Below, piece by piece: positions 18,442-27,623 of a stretch of 64,000 nt of DNA. Position numbers and translations under genes: made by a program. Source of the stretch: Enterovibrio norvegicus DSM 15893 (GTDB taxonomy: Bacteria; Pseudomonadota; Gammaproteobacteria; Enterobacterales; Vibrionaceae). The stretch covers positions 124,001 through 188,000 of the forward strand of contig NZ_FOWR01000002.1 of the NCBI RefSeq assembly GCF_900115495.1, in the 5' to 3' direction. Under the pieces are notes generated by a model, which saw nothing but the letters and a program-made list of their open reading frames with translations, was not told the DNA's origin and searched no databases. Numbering within the stretch: the stretch's first letter is position 1; every line of letters starts with the position of its first letter.

Positions 18442-18852
18442 TTACTCTCTGAAAACGAGCAGCAAATTGAGCGCGTCGCCGGGGTTGATTTCAGTGGATG
18501 GGTCATCGTCAAAAAGGCGGTTAAAACCGTCTAGCCGTGGGTCAGTGTGGCTGAGTTTGTGAAACCCCATGCTCCAATCTTTAAACTGACGTTCGACCAG
18601 CGATTTTCGCATCATTTCTACGATACCGTAGTGGCGATGATCCCTACATATCTTTTCAAACAGTGACGAGACAACGTGCTCGTCACCTTCGATGGCTTGA
18701 ATAAAGTCGCCATCTTTGTAGAGCAACATACCTGTGATGCCAAGCGCTTCGTTATTACTGCGAATATCACAAAGCATGGTGTTAAGTTCGGATTCGGTAA
18801 AAGGGCGTTCTGCACTGCTGATATAAACAATTTGCTGTAGGTTGTTGCTCAT
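18442..18852 (-). CDS. BLUF-domain blue-light photoreceptor
   Basis: Stand-alone blue-light sensor using FAD, 136 residues from MSNNLQQIVYIS. The BLUF residues are in place: Tyr10 (IVYIS), Asn34 (SNNEALGITG) and Gln52 (DFIQAIEG), the flavin-contacting Tyr-Asn-Gln set. After the roughly 95-residue BLUF fold there is a short C-terminal helix pair and no output domain, so it must act through a partner. The start at 18852 is preferred over four codons upstream. It is convergent with the PilZ gene. Coupling to c-di-GMP output is inference. Confidence 0.93.
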   Translation of the reverse strand: MSNNLQQIVYISSAERPFTESELNTMLCDIRSNNEALGITGMLLYKDGDFIQAIEGDEHVVSSLFEKICRDHRHYGIVEMMRKSLVERQFKDWSMGFHKLSHTDPRLDGFNRLFDDDPSTEINPGDALNLLLVFRE

Positions 18853-18963
18853 TGTTTGCTCCAAGATTTATCCCTAAGCAACCTCTTAACGCGGGTTCGA
18901 CGAGAACGTTTCAGTCGGCAGAAGAATACTGCGAATACGTCCTCATTAAAGTATGTATTAAAT

Positions 18964-20625
18964 TTAAGAATTTGCATTTGAGCAAGGCGATTTATTTGCG
19001 TCCTCAACATATAACACCTTGCTGATGATGTGATGGCTGTTTAGGAAATTTAACCAACGAACCTGATGATGCTGGAGCTTATCACCCGGTCCTTTCACTT
19101 CGATAAATTGGCAGGTATTTCCTTTCACCATGAAAAGATCAGGATGCCCAGCTCGATTAGATTTCGGGTCAAACAATATACGTTCAAAACACGCCACGAG
19201 TTGAGGCGGCGTCAAGCTCAACAACGCTGCCGTGATCTGTTCTTTGTCGATATAACCCCAGACAACCCAATCATTCGCCAATCCATATTTCTGCTCAAAC
19301 GTTGCGAGTCGTTGCTTGACGCTTTCTTCTTGGGTTTGTTGTGCCAAGGCATGTAAGCGCTCCTCAATGGCGGATTGTCGTGCGGCATAAAACTCAGAAG
19401 AAAACATGTCGCGAGGGGAACGCTGGAACGGGTTGAGAAATGCCCCCGAGACAGGGCTGTAAATGATGTCCCAAAACGTCAAACCAAAGAGTGCATTCAG
19501 CAATAGGTTCTCACTGAACCATACTGTCCATCCTTGTTCGGTGAAATGCGCTGCACTGGCGACTTCCACGCGAGTATCCAAAGGCAACGAAAGGTGAAGC
19601 GCTTCATAGAGGTGTTCTGTGGCAACAGGGCAATCAAAGTCGGTTTTCTTTGCCAGTTGTTTTGCGATACGCGCAGCCACGTCTTTTTCATCTTCATTGA
19701 AGGGGCTGGCGAGCATGTCGTTGACCCATTCACAGGCGCGTGACCAATCGGATTGCTTCATCGCGATACGCGCTTGGCGCTCCCTTGACGGCGGAAGAGA
19801 CGATTGTGAGAAGAGCAACATGGCCTCTTCGATGTTTCCAGCGCGCTCTTGTTCTCTCGCCAGTTGGTTGATCAGTCGCTGTCGTTTTCGTTCGAGTGGT
19901 GGCCACGCTGTTGTAAAAGGCAGTGCTTTTGATAGTTCAAGAAGGGCATGTTTGTCTTTTTTTTCCGACAGTTGCCAATATTGCTCAGAAAGAGAGGACA
20001 AATCTAACCAGTCTTTCATTTGGTCTCTACTTGTAAACAACCTCACCTCCGCAGTAAGTGATACGCTTTCGAACCGCTGAATGCCTAGGTCACTTAAAAC
20101 AAACTGACTGAGGTCTTGCCGCGCGTTACCAAAATACAAAAGTAAGAAAATTGGCATCACGTCGAGCCGAACGTGTAAGCACGAAAATGTCAGTGGCTCG
20201 GCGGTGGGAGAGTGCGTTGCAATCTCTTCGATGAGGTCCGCTTTCTTACTTTTTTTGTCCAGTGGTAATACATCGAAATGACTCAAAAGCTCAGGCTTTG
20301 TCAACAGTGAACAAAGAACATCAAAAGGAGGTGTACGCTCAATATCAATGAATGTTGCTTCAGCGAGAGAAGAGATGGCATGCGGCAGGTTGTCGATTTC
20401 TGGGTAATTGAGTTTGTCTTCACGAAACCAATGCCCTTTTCGGGAAAGAAATCGCACCAGTAAGCATTGTGCATTCGTGGGTAAATCATGAAATGCCGTT
20501 ATCCAGTCTCCTTCTTCTTGGGTAAGAAGATCCCCGTAACGTAGGGTTACGGTGTCGATGATAGAAGCAAAATTAGCAAGGTAATAATGCGGTGGGAGAT
20601 CTGGAAAAACAGCAGTATCGGTCAT
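18964..20625 (-). CDS. FAN1-like VRR-NUC domain structure-specific nuclease
   Basis: Bacterial relative of the interstrand-crosslink repair nuclease FAN1, 553 residues, near the length of Pseudomonas FAN1. N-terminal winged-helix region (about 40-130), a central helical TPR-like region, and a C-terminal VRR-NUC domain. The catalytic signature is GHPDLFMV...FIEVKGPGDKL (Asp, then Glu-x-Lys), and QHHQVRWL follows as in the family. The family cuts flap and branched DNA during crosslink repair. It is divergent from the Nudix-PAP2 gene. The frame is intact. Confidence 0.92.
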   Translation of the reverse strand: MTDTAVFPDLPPHYYLANFASIIDTVTLRYGDLLTQEEGDWITAFHDLPTNAQCLLVRFLSRKGHWFREDKLNYPEIDNLPHAISSLAEATFIDIERTPPFDVLCSLLTKPELLSHFDVLPLDKKSKKADLIEEIATHSPTAEPLTFSCLHVRLDVMPIFLLLYFGNARQDLSQFVLSDLGIQRFESVSLTAEVRLFTSRDQMKDWLDLSSLSEQYWQLSEKKDKHALLELSKALPFTTAWPPLERKRQRLINQLAREQERAGNIEEAMLLFSQSSLPPSRERQARIAMKQSDWSRACEWVNDMLASPFNEDEKDVAARIAKQLAKKTDFDCPVATEHLYEALHLSLPLDTRVEVASAAHFTEQGWTVWFSENLLLNALFGLTFWDIIYSPVSGAFLNPFQRSPRDMFSSEFYAARQSAIEERLHALAQQTQEESVKQRLATFEQKYGLANDWVVWGYIDKEQITAALLSLTPPQLVACFERILFDPKSNRAGHPDLFMVKGNTCQFIEVKGPGDKLQHHQVRWLNFLNSHHIISKVLYVEDANKSPCSNANS

Positions 20626-20728
20626 TGTAGTGAATGGTTGGGAATACGAACGTTTGATTATGACTGCCTCTTGGTGATGTCACAAACGAACGTGGCTAGG
20701 AATGAGAATAATAAAGGACACGTTTACG

Positions 20729-22192
20729 GTGAAAATGCTGAAACTGGTAATCGGGCTAGGGGTTATGTTTTCTGCATTTGTAGGGGCGGAACCAGCAAAA
20801 AATTCAATCAACAGTACGTTGCCAATCAAGGCGGCAGATTGTTTGGTGGTGGACAAAGACAAACATATCTTAATGATCGAAGAAGCCATCAGCGGTAAGT
20901 TTTCGATACCTGGTGGTTCAATCATTGGCGATGAATCGCCAGAGGTGGCGGCAAAACGAGAAACATTCGAAGAAACAGGGTTAGTGGTTAACGTCGGAAA
21001 ACAAATCGCGCGTACCTATAATTCCGCCTTGTATGCCTGTGAGTTGGCAACGCCTGCGCGTTTCTACATGGATCAAAATGGTCAACGCATTGTGATGGTT
21101 TGGACCGCACCACACTTCGGGAAAGAAGTGACGCGAGTGCTGCTCAAACCGGACAATAAAGCCATGCGAAGCAATTACCGCTTTCCTGAACACAAGTGGC
21201 AATTTCCGAATTGGGTACCAGAAGTGACGCCAAGCGCGTTTGTGTTTTCTCCTGGTGAAATTGGCACATTGATTCCTTTCTATGAATCCCAATTGATCAT
21301 GCTGCAAGAGTGGCACAATACGATTTCAAGCAATGGATTGACGCTGTTTCTGTCCAAAATCGTCATCCTGATCGGTTGTGTGTTTTCACCGCTTTTCTTT
21401 CTGCTCACTTTGCCATTAATACGAAGCTATCATGGCCATCGTGCGTTGCTGATTTATGGTGCAGGTATGCTCACCATGGCGACGTTTACCTTGATTCTGA
21501 GTACGGTCATTGTTGTGCCTCGTCCTTACTTTATCGACCCTGTGTTCGGCGTGCATAACACCTTGGGTTACACTTTACCAAGTACCATGGTGACATTGAC
21601 GACCATGCTGTTTGGCTGGGTTTGGATGACGTCAAAAACCGCTGAAAAACAGCGTAAATACCGTTGGCTGATCGCAGTGTGTGGCGTGGTGTCGATTCTG
21701 TTTGTTAGTCTCAAGGTCTTATTGCTGGGTGAACATTACCCAACAGATGTTTTGGTTGGCATTGCATTGGGGGTCGCGGGTTCATTTGGACTTCACCATG
21801 TGAGAAAGTGGCGATTCACAGATAGGCGCTACGTGTTAATTTCAGCACGCTTTTGGATTGCAGCGTTCGCGGTTACAGCGGTCATTGGCGGGGCAATTCA
21901 CAAGCCACATATTATTTATCTGTCAGCGATCTGTCTTGGCGTGTATAGCGCCCTGATGTGGTTAAAATTCTTCCCTGTCTATGTGTCACCCATTAAGCGG
22001 CATGTTCAGTTGACGTTTTTTTCGCTTCTTTCAATGGGCGTACTCGCGATTGTGGGCGTTGATCATTGGCTTACTGCGAGGTATGCCGTGAATACCGTGA
22101 TTGTGGCGGTGCATTGCGGGGCGTCATGGTCAATCGCGGTGTGGCTGTTGGTGGTGGCTCCTAGGGTGTTACCCAACGTATTGAAAATCTGA
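20729..22192 (+). CDS. Nudix hydrolase fused to a PAP2-like membrane domain
   Basis: Roughly 487 residues in two parts. An N-terminal signal or anchor is followed by a periplasmic Nudix domain with an almost complete Nudix box: G-x5-E-x7-RE-T-x-EETGL, in GSIIGDESPEVAAKRE onward. From about residue 205 come six hydrophobic segments of a PAP2 phosphatase-like domain. In that domain only RP (VVPRPYF) and H-x3-D (EHYPTD) are retained; the K of K-x6-RP, the PSGH motif (here LPSTMV) and the Ser-Arg before the last His are changed. GTG 20729 is chosen for the AAAGGA 10 bases upstream; ATG 20702 or 20735 are alternatives. The Nudix half may be active on lipid-linked or nucleotide diphosphates; the substrate is unknown. 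Confidence 0.82.
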   Translation: MKMLKLVIGLGVMFSAFVGAEPAKNSINSTLPIKAADCLVVDKDKHILMIEEAISGKFSIPGGSIIGDESPEVAAKRETFEETGLVVNVGKQIARTYNSALYACELATPARFYMDQNGQRIVMVWTAPHFGKEVTRVLLKPDNKAMRSNYRFPEHKWQFPNWVPEVTPSAFVFSPGEIGTLIPFYESQLIMLQEWHNTISSNGLTLFLSKIVILIGCVFSPLFFLLTLPLIRSYHGHRALLIYGAGMLTMATFTLILSTVIVVPRPYFIDPVFGVHNTLGYTLPSTMVTLTTMLFGWVWMTSKTAEKQRKYRWLIAVCGVVSILFVSLKVLLLGEHYPTDVLVGIALGVAGSFGLHHVRKWRFTDRRYVLISARFWIAAFAVTAVIGGAIHKPHIIYLSAICLGVYSALMWLKFFPVYVSPIKRHVQLTFFSLLSMGVLAIVGVDHWLTARYAVNTVIVAVHCGASWSIAVWLLVVAPRVLPNVLKI

Positions 22193-22416
22193 TTGTCGTC
22201 TTGATGGATGCATCGCCAAACATCTTGAATAAGCGGTTGAAAATACACTGGCTGAAATGAAAGCTTTGTGTTTTCAGCCGCTTTTAGGTTGAGTCGAGGA
22301 GGAAATCCGCTTTGAAGCCGCCCTTGGCTGTTGTAAAGTTATGCGCAGTTAAATAATCCGCATACTGCCAGTTACCGTAAGGATCAACGGTGCAATTTCT
22401 GGCTTCAGGGAGCAAG

Positions 22417-25400
22417 ATGTTACCAGTACTCAATCATCAACATACGCTTGACCCAGTTGTTGGTCGCTATCTTGATAAGCTAAAAGAGCTGGGTTTCCAA
22501 GGTGAAACCGAAACCTTCTATGCGAGTCGCCTCGCTGTCGCAACAGACAACTCTGTTTACCAGATGTTGCCTCAAGCCGTCATTTTTCCAACGTCTACTC
22601 AAGATTTAACCCTTGTCGGTAAAGCCTCTTTAAACGGCGATTTTGATGCTATTCGATTCTCTGCGCGTGGGGGCGGTACAGGCACCAACGGTCAATCACT
22701 CACGCAACATGTCGTGGTGGATGTTTCCCGCCACATGCAGAAAGTGCTTGAAGTTAACCCTGAGGAAGGCTGGGTGCGTGTTCAAGCCGGTGTCGTGAAA
22801 GACGCGCTCAATGATGCACTTCGCCCACATGGCTTTTTCTTTTCTCCGGATTTGTCGACTAGTAACCGTGCAACGGTCGGCGGCATGGTGAACACCGATG
22901 CGTCGGGCCAAGGCTCGTTGCGTTACGGTAAAACCTCTGACCATGTTCTGGCATTGAAAGCCGTACTCGCAGATGGCTCTGAGCTTGATACCGAATCGCT
23001 TCACTATGACGTTGTGCAAGCAAATGAACGCCAAGATTATGCAGGACATGCACTGCGCGAAGTATCGCGGATCTGCCGAGAAAATCGCGCGGATATCGAC
23101 GCGAAATTCCCGCCGCTGAACCGTTTCTTGACGGGCTATGATCTGAAAAATGCCTATCAACCTGAACACGACACGTTTGATATCGCACGCGTATTGTGTG
23201 GTGCAGAAGGCTCGCTGGGTTTTATTTCGGAAGCCAAGCTGAATATCACGCCAATTCCCAAAGCACGCACTTTATTGAACGTCAAATACGACAGCTTTGA
23301 TTCTGCATTGCGCAGCGCACCTGTAATGGTGGAAGCCAATGCGTTGTCGGTAGAAACCGTTGATTCACGCGTATTAAATCTGGCGCGTGAAGACATTGTC
23401 TGGAACACGGTCAAAGATCTGTTGACCGATGTGCCGGGCAAAGACATGCAAGGCATCAACATTGTTGAGTTTGCGGGCAACGATGTTGATGAGATCGAGG
23501 CACAAGTTACATCACTTTGCGCGCGATTGGATGTGCTGGTCGAAGCGGGTGATCAAGGTGTGATTGGATATCAAGTCTGTAACGATTTGGCGTCTATCAA
23601 CAAAATTTACAACATGCGCAAAAAAGCCGTTGGCCTTCTTGGCGCGGCGAAAGGTGCAGCAAAACCTGTCGCGTTTACTGAAGACACCTGTGTGCCACCA
23701 GAAAACCTCGCTGACTTCATTGTCGAGTTCCGCGCGCTGTTGGATAGCCATAACCTAAACTATGGCATGTTTGGTCATGTGGATGCGGGTGTGCTTCATG
23801 TTCGTCCAGCCCTTGATTTGTGCGACCCCGAACAAGAACTTCTGATGAAGACAATCTCTGATCAAGTGGTTTCGCTGGTGGCGAAATACGGCGGCTTGAT
23901 GTGGGGCGAGCACGGAAAAGGATTCCGTTCTGAGTACGGCCCTGAATTCTTTGGTGACGATCTTTTTAATGAACTGCGTAAAGTAAAAGCCGCGTTTGAC
24001 CCGCATAACCGCATGAACCCAGGCAAGATTTGTACGCCGTTTGAAAGTACGGATCAGTTGGTGAAAGTAGACGGCGAGAAACGTGGTGCTTTTGACCGAC
24101 AAATCCCGATTCAGGTGCGTGATAGCTTCCGCCAAGCGATGGAATGTAATGGTAACGGCTTGTGCTTTAACTACGACACCAGCTCTCCAATGTGTCCGTC
24201 GATGAAGATCAGCTATGACCGTCGTCATTCGCCAAAAGGCCGTGCAGGTATCGTGCGTGAATGGCTGCGATTATTGGCAGAGCAGGGTGTTGATCCGTTA
24301 GTACTTGAAAAAGAGTTGATGGATGAGACGCCATCGATTCGTCAAATTTTCGATCGCTTCAAAAACACGTGGATGGCGAAGAAAGACGATTACGATTTCT
24401 CCCATGAAGTGATGGAAGCGATGAACGGCTGTTTGGCGTGTAAAGCCTGTGCAACCCAATGCCCGATTAAAGTGGACGTACCAAGTTTCCGTTCGCGCTT
24501 TATTAACCTTTATTACAGTCGTTATCAGCGCCCTGCTAAAGACTACCTCGTTGCAAACATCGAAACCATGCTGCCTTGGATGGCAAAAGCGCCTGTGCTC
24601 ATCAATGCAATGACTCAGCCTAAATGGGCGAAAGCGGCGACGAAGGCCACCATTGGGTATGTTGATGCGCCTGCGTTGTCTGTGCCGACATTGATGGAAT
24701 CGTTGGACGGACATCATGCCACCAAATTCGATTTGCAGTGGCTACAGGCGTTGAGTGAGTCAGAGCGTTCTCGTTACGTCCTGATCGTGCAAGACCCCTT
24801 CACCAGTTTCTATGAAGCGGATGTGATTCGTGATTTGGTGAGCTTGATTGAAAAGCTAGGTAAAAAACCTATGCTTCTGCCGTTCAAGCCGAACGGAAAA
24901 GCGCAGCACATTAAAGGCTTCTTGAAAAAGTTTGCGAAAACAGCGACGAATACGGCGGCGTTTCTTAATCAAGTCGCCGAACTTGGTGTGCCGATGCTGG
25001 GTGTCGATCCGGCATTGGTGTTGTGCTATCGCGATGAGTACAACGAAATCTTGGGTGACAAACGTGGTGACTACCAAGTGCTCACTGCTCATGAATGGCT
25101 AATTGAAGAAATTAATCATCAGCCGACCAAAGAGCAAGCAGACACGGATGCGTGGTATTTATTTGCTCATTGTACTGAAAAAACCAAGATGCCAAATGCG
25201 GAAGCAGAGTGGGGCAAGATTTTTGCGCACTTTGGCGGAAAAATGGAAGCGGTCGCTGTCGGTTGTTGTGGCATGGCGGGTACCTACGGGCATGAAGCTG
25301 ACAAGCTGGAAAATTCAAAAGGCATTTACGGTTTGAGTTGGCAGCCACGTCTTGAGTCTTTACCGCCAACACGCACCATGGCAACGGGATATTCATGCCG

Positions 25401-25470
25401 CAGCCAAGTGAAGCGTTTTGAGCATCATAAAATGCTTCATCCTCTACAGGTATTACTCAAACTGGTGTAA
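22417..25470 (+). CDS. ydiJ: YdiJ-type FAD-linked oxidase with iron-sulfur domain (D-2-hydroxyglutarate dehydrogenase-like)
   Basis: 1017 residues, matching E. coli YdiJ (1018), a flavin and iron-sulfur dehydrogenase that oxidises D-2-hydroxyglutarate. N-terminal FAD-binding PCMH domain with SARGGGTGTNGQSLT and STSNRATVGGMVNTDASGQ; then an oxidase C-terminal domain; then a 4Fe-4S ferredoxin region with CLACKACATQCPIK; then a CCG-type heterodisulfide-reductase-like end (VGCCGMAGTYGHE). ATG 22417 has CAGGGAG before it and aligns with the family start, so nine upstream codons are excluded. It is monocistronic, ending at a good terminator. Confidence 0.93.
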   Translation: MLPVLNHQHTLDPVVGRYLDKLKELGFQGETETFYASRLAVATDNSVYQMLPQAVIFPTSTQDLTLVGKASLNGDFDAIRFSARGGGTGTNGQSLTQHVVVDVSRHMQKVLEVNPEEGWVRVQAGVVKDALNDALRPHGFFFSPDLSTSNRATVGGMVNTDASGQGSLRYGKTSDHVLALKAVLADGSELDTESLHYDVVQANERQDYAGHALREVSRICRENRADIDAKFPPLNRFLTGYDLKNAYQPEHDTFDIARVLCGAEGSLGFISEAKLNITPIPKARTLLNVKYDSFDSALRSAPVMVEANALSVETVDSRVLNLAREDIVWNTVKDLLTDVPGKDMQGINIVEFAGNDVDEIEAQVTSLCARLDVLVEAGDQGVIGYQVCNDLASINKIYNMRKKAVGLLGAAKGAAKPVAFTEDTCVPPENLADFIVEFRALLDSHNLNYGMFGHVDAGVLHVRPALDLCDPEQELLMKTISDQVVSLVAKYGGLMWGEHGKGFRSEYGPEFFGDDLFNELRKVKAAFDPHNRMNPGKICTPFESTDQLVKVDGEKRGAFDRQIPIQVRDSFRQAMECNGNGLCFNYDTSSPMCPSMKISYDRRHSPKGRAGIVREWLRLLAEQGVDPLVLEKELMDETPSIRQIFDRFKNTWMAKKDDYDFSHEVMEAMNGCLACKACATQCPIKVDVPSFRSRFINLYYSRYQRPAKDYLVANIETMLPWMAKAPVLINAMTQPKWAKAATKATIGYVDAPALSVPTLMESLDGHHATKFDLQWLQALSESERSRYVLIVQDPFTSFYEADVIRDLVSLIEKLGKKPMLLPFKPNGKAQHIKGFLKKFAKTATNTAAFLNQVAELGVPMLGVDPALVLCYRDEYNEILGDKRGDYQVLTAHEWLIEEINHQPTKEQADTDAWYLFAHCTEKTKMPNAEAEWGKIFAHFGGKMEAVAVGCCGMAGTYGHEADKLENSKGIYGLSWQPRLESLPPTRTMATGYSCRSQVKRFEHHKMLHPLQVLLKLV

Positions 25471-25516
25471 GCCATTTTGTGATTTGTTCGATATCACCAT
25501 GTTTGTTGAATATCAT

Positions 25517-25540
25517 AAAGGGGCGTTTGCCCCTTTTCTT
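25517..25540 (+). terminator. Intrinsic terminator after ydiJ
   Basis: A perfect 8-bp stem AAAGGGGC/GCCCCTTT with a GTTT loop is followed by T-rich sequence. Confidence 0.88.
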
Positions 25541-25564
25541 TTTCTCAGCAATCAGCCTCTTCTC

Positions 25565-25634
25565 ACACCAAACACCAAACACCAAACACCAAACACCAAA
25601 CACCAAACACCAAACACCAAACACCAAACACCAA
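25565..25634. repeat. Heptanucleotide tandem repeat, ten perfect ACACCAA copies
   Basis: Seventy bases made of ten uninterrupted copies of ACACCAA lie between the ydiJ terminator and the VOC gene. The uniformity of the units implies recent or ongoing slippage, so copy number is likely to vary among strains. No open reading frame of a real gene crosses it. Confidence 0.97.
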
Positions 25635-25796
25635 ACGCGTAAAACCTCACAATTTTACGTGCCGTCGCAATTGTAGAGCGGGGTGATCTCTGCGAACTGA
25701 TAGGCTTAGCAGTATTCCTTATACCTAAACACACTCTTAATGAGTAAGTTCTTTGAGGTTGGTTGGGTATGCCTTTTTAAAAAGGAGTCTGTCGTT

Positions 25797-26216
25797 ATGT
25801 CTTCACTTCAGCCACATATTACGTTTCATGGCATGTGTCGAGACGCGCTTCAATTTTACACGGATGCGCTTGGCGGTAAGATTGTCACGTTAAGCACTTT
25901 TGATGAGTCTCCCGTCGAATTTCCTTCTCATTTTCTTAATCGTGTGATGCATGCAGAATTTGTTTCTCCCGAGCTTTCTTTCCTCGCCTCAGACGGTCTA
26001 GATGACTCATTAGCCCAAGGGTCTGGTGATATTGCATTTCATGTCAGTTTTACAGAGCAGAGGCGTCAAGACGTGATTTTTTCAGCATTGTCAGACCAAG
26101 GTCAGATCATCATGCCGTTGGACTATACGTTTTGGGGAGTAAGGTTCGGAATGGTTACAGATAAGTTCGGTGTGCGTTGGATGTTAAGTTGTTCTGCAGA
26201 GAACCCAGAAGATTAA
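25797..26216 (+). CDS. VOC-family (PhnB/glyoxalase-like) protein
   Basis: 139-residue metalloprotein-like fold of the vicinal-oxygen-chelate superfamily, PhnB subgroup. Beta-alpha-beta-beta-beta pattern begins at PHITFHGMCRDALQFYTDALGGKI and ends with DKFGVRWMLSC. Such proteins include dioxygenases, fosfomycin or bleomycin resistance proteins and unknowns; this subgroup has no settled activity. ATG 25797 has AAGGAG 9 bases upstream, so the 19 upstream codons are excluded. The tandem heptamer repeat lies about 160 bp upstream. Confidence 0.85.
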   Translation: MSSLQPHITFHGMCRDALQFYTDALGGKIVTLSTFDESPVEFPSHFLNRVMHAEFVSPELSFLASDGLDDSLAQGSGDIAFHVSFTEQRRQDVIFSALSDQGQIIMPLDYTFWGVRFGMVTDKFGVRWMLSCSAENPED

Positions 26217-26218
26217 AA

Positions 26219-26306
26219 GGCCTCTGAAACCAAGCAACGAAGCGAGCAAGGTGTCAGAGGCCATAAAGTTAGAGGCATTAGAATCAGGATTATTGAAGCC
26301 TGATTC
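26219..26306. terminator. Two hairpins between the VOC gene and aqpZ
   Basis: GGCCTCTGA/TCAGAGGCC with flanking ACC/GGT pairing (26219-26262) lies just after the VOC stop. GAATCAGG/CCTGATTC with a 10-base loop (26281-26306) lies just after the aqpZ stop. Neither has a long T tract, so they may be weak or Rho-assisted terminators. Confidence 0.5.
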
Positions 26307-26315
26307 GCAGCAATA

Positions 26316-27008
26316 TTAATCTTCGTTAGGGCTTAACCAGCGATAAATGACACCAGCAAGAATAGCGCCAATCAGTGGTGCGACCCAGAACAGCCACAGC
26401 TGTGAAAGCGCCCAGTCACCAACGAACAAGGCAGGGCCTGTGCTTCGTGCTGGATTTACAGAGGTGTTGGTTACAGGAATGCTGATGAGGTGAATCAGTG
26501 TGAGTGATAAACCAATTGCGAGACCAGCAAAACCAGGGCTAGACAGTTTGTGCGTCGCACCAAGAATGACAATCAAGAACATAAACGTCATCAAGACTTC
26601 GGTGATAAAGCTCGACGTTAAATCGTAGCCGCCTGGTGAGTGTTCGCCGTAACCATTTGACGCAAGTCCACCAGCTAAATCAAACCCTGGCTGACCACTA
26701 GCAATCATGTAAACGGCGTATGCACCGACGATACCGCCTGCAACCTGAATCACGATGTATGGTAAGAGTTCGCTGGTTGGGAAACGACCGCCAGCCCATA
26801 GGCCAACAGAGACGGCAGGGTTTAAGTGGCAACCAGAAATATGGCCAATGGCATAGGCCATTGTGACAACGGTTAAACCGAATGCCAGCGCGACACCTAA
26901 GTACCCAATACCTACGTCGGGTACTCCAGCTGCTAATACAGCACTACCGCAGCCTCCCAGAACTAACCAAAACGTACCGATAAATTCGGCAGTTAATTTT
27001 TTAAACAT
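26316..27008 (-). CDS. aqpZ: Aquaporin Z water channel
   Basis: 230-residue inner-membrane water channel with six helices and two half-helices. Both NPA boxes are present: [11 protein letters not shown] and [12 protein letters not shown]. Selectivity-filter context (His in the fifth helix region [16 protein letters not shown] and Arg after the second NPA) is that of a water-selective aquaporin rather than a glycerol facilitator. AAAGGACG precedes the start. Length equals E. coli AqpZ within one residue. Confidence 0.95.
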   Translation of the reverse strand: MFKKLTAEFIGTFWLVLGGCGSAVLAAGVPDVGIGYLGVALAFGLTVVTMAYAIGHISGCHLNPAVSVGLWAGGRFPTSELLPYIVIQVAGGIVGAYAVYMIASGQPGFDLAGGLASNGYGEHSPGGYDLTSSFITEVLMTFMFLIVILGATHKLSSPGFAGLAIGLSLTLIHLISIPVTNTSVNPARSTGPALFVGDWALSQLWLFWVAPLIGAILAGVIYRWLSPNED

Positions 27009-27362
27009 AACAAAGCGTCCTTTTCACATCGCCTCTTATTGGCGAATTGTTTTAATGCAAAAGTATGGAGTAGGAGTTGTTCCTGTACTGCGCTTTAAAC
27101 GTAGCACATTGTATGGCTTTGTCCGCTTTGTTGGATAGACCCACCCAAAGCGACAAGCGTTTAAACGACTTCAACTATTCGGAAAGGGTCACATGCATCT
27201 TGGAAAGCTGATGGGGCGCGTGGTGGATGTTTCGAAGGGAACTGGGGGACTGAACTCGGTATAACTTGGATTTAGAAGGTATACTCTATTGAAAATCAAA
27301 TCGTTGCCTTGACTAAGGCGTTAAGCAATGATCACTACGTAACGCCAAAGCGAGGCTTGTAA
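27009..27362. other. Intergenic region between aqpZ and a small membrane protein gene
   Basis: Divergent promoter region of about 350 bases. No gene, repeat or recognised operator is visible to me. Confidence 0.4.
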
Positions 27363-27518
27363 ATGATTAAGATTGTTTTTATTGTTGGTTTGATACTCGT
27401 TGGACTTCTGGCAGTAAAATTTGTGGATGAAAAAATGCAAAAGAAGATTGCCATCGTGTTCGTTGCCCTTGTGGCTGTTGCTGTTCTTAGCCTTGTCGTT
27501 TCCGAACTCATTCGCTAG
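27363..27518 (+). CDS. 51-residue two-helix membrane protein
   Basis: Short open frame encoding MIKIVFIVGLILVGLLAVKF, a basic and acidic turn (VDEKMQKK), a second hydrophobic helix (IAIVFVALVAVAVLSLVV) and the tail SELIR. GCGAGG lies 7 bases before ATG and a strong terminator follows within 50 bases, so the unit looks like a complete gene. The product should span the inner membrane twice as a helical hairpin. I do not recognise a named family. Confidence 0.7.
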   Translation: MIKIVFIVGLILVGLLAVKFVDEKMQKKIAIVFVALVAVAVLSLVVSELIR

Positions 27519-27561
27519 CAATGCCCGCTTAAAAGCAAAAAAAAGTCATGTACAGATAAAC

Positions 27562-27590
27562 AAAAAGCGAACCATTCGGTTCGCTTTTTT
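27562..27590. terminator. Bidirectional intrinsic terminator
   Basis: AAAAAGCGAACC pairs with GGTTCGCTTTTTT around ATTC, serving the small membrane protein gene and the convergent ygiQ. Confidence 0.9.
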
Positions 27591-27623
27591 CGTTTCTATA
27601 CCGCAAAGAAGGCGGGATGATGG

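Noticed and set aside
25565..25634. Possible CRISPR array or coding repeat at the heptamer run
   Set aside because: Units are 7 bases with no spacers, and no cas genes are near. The frames crossing it give only a short repetitive peptide without a ribosome site.
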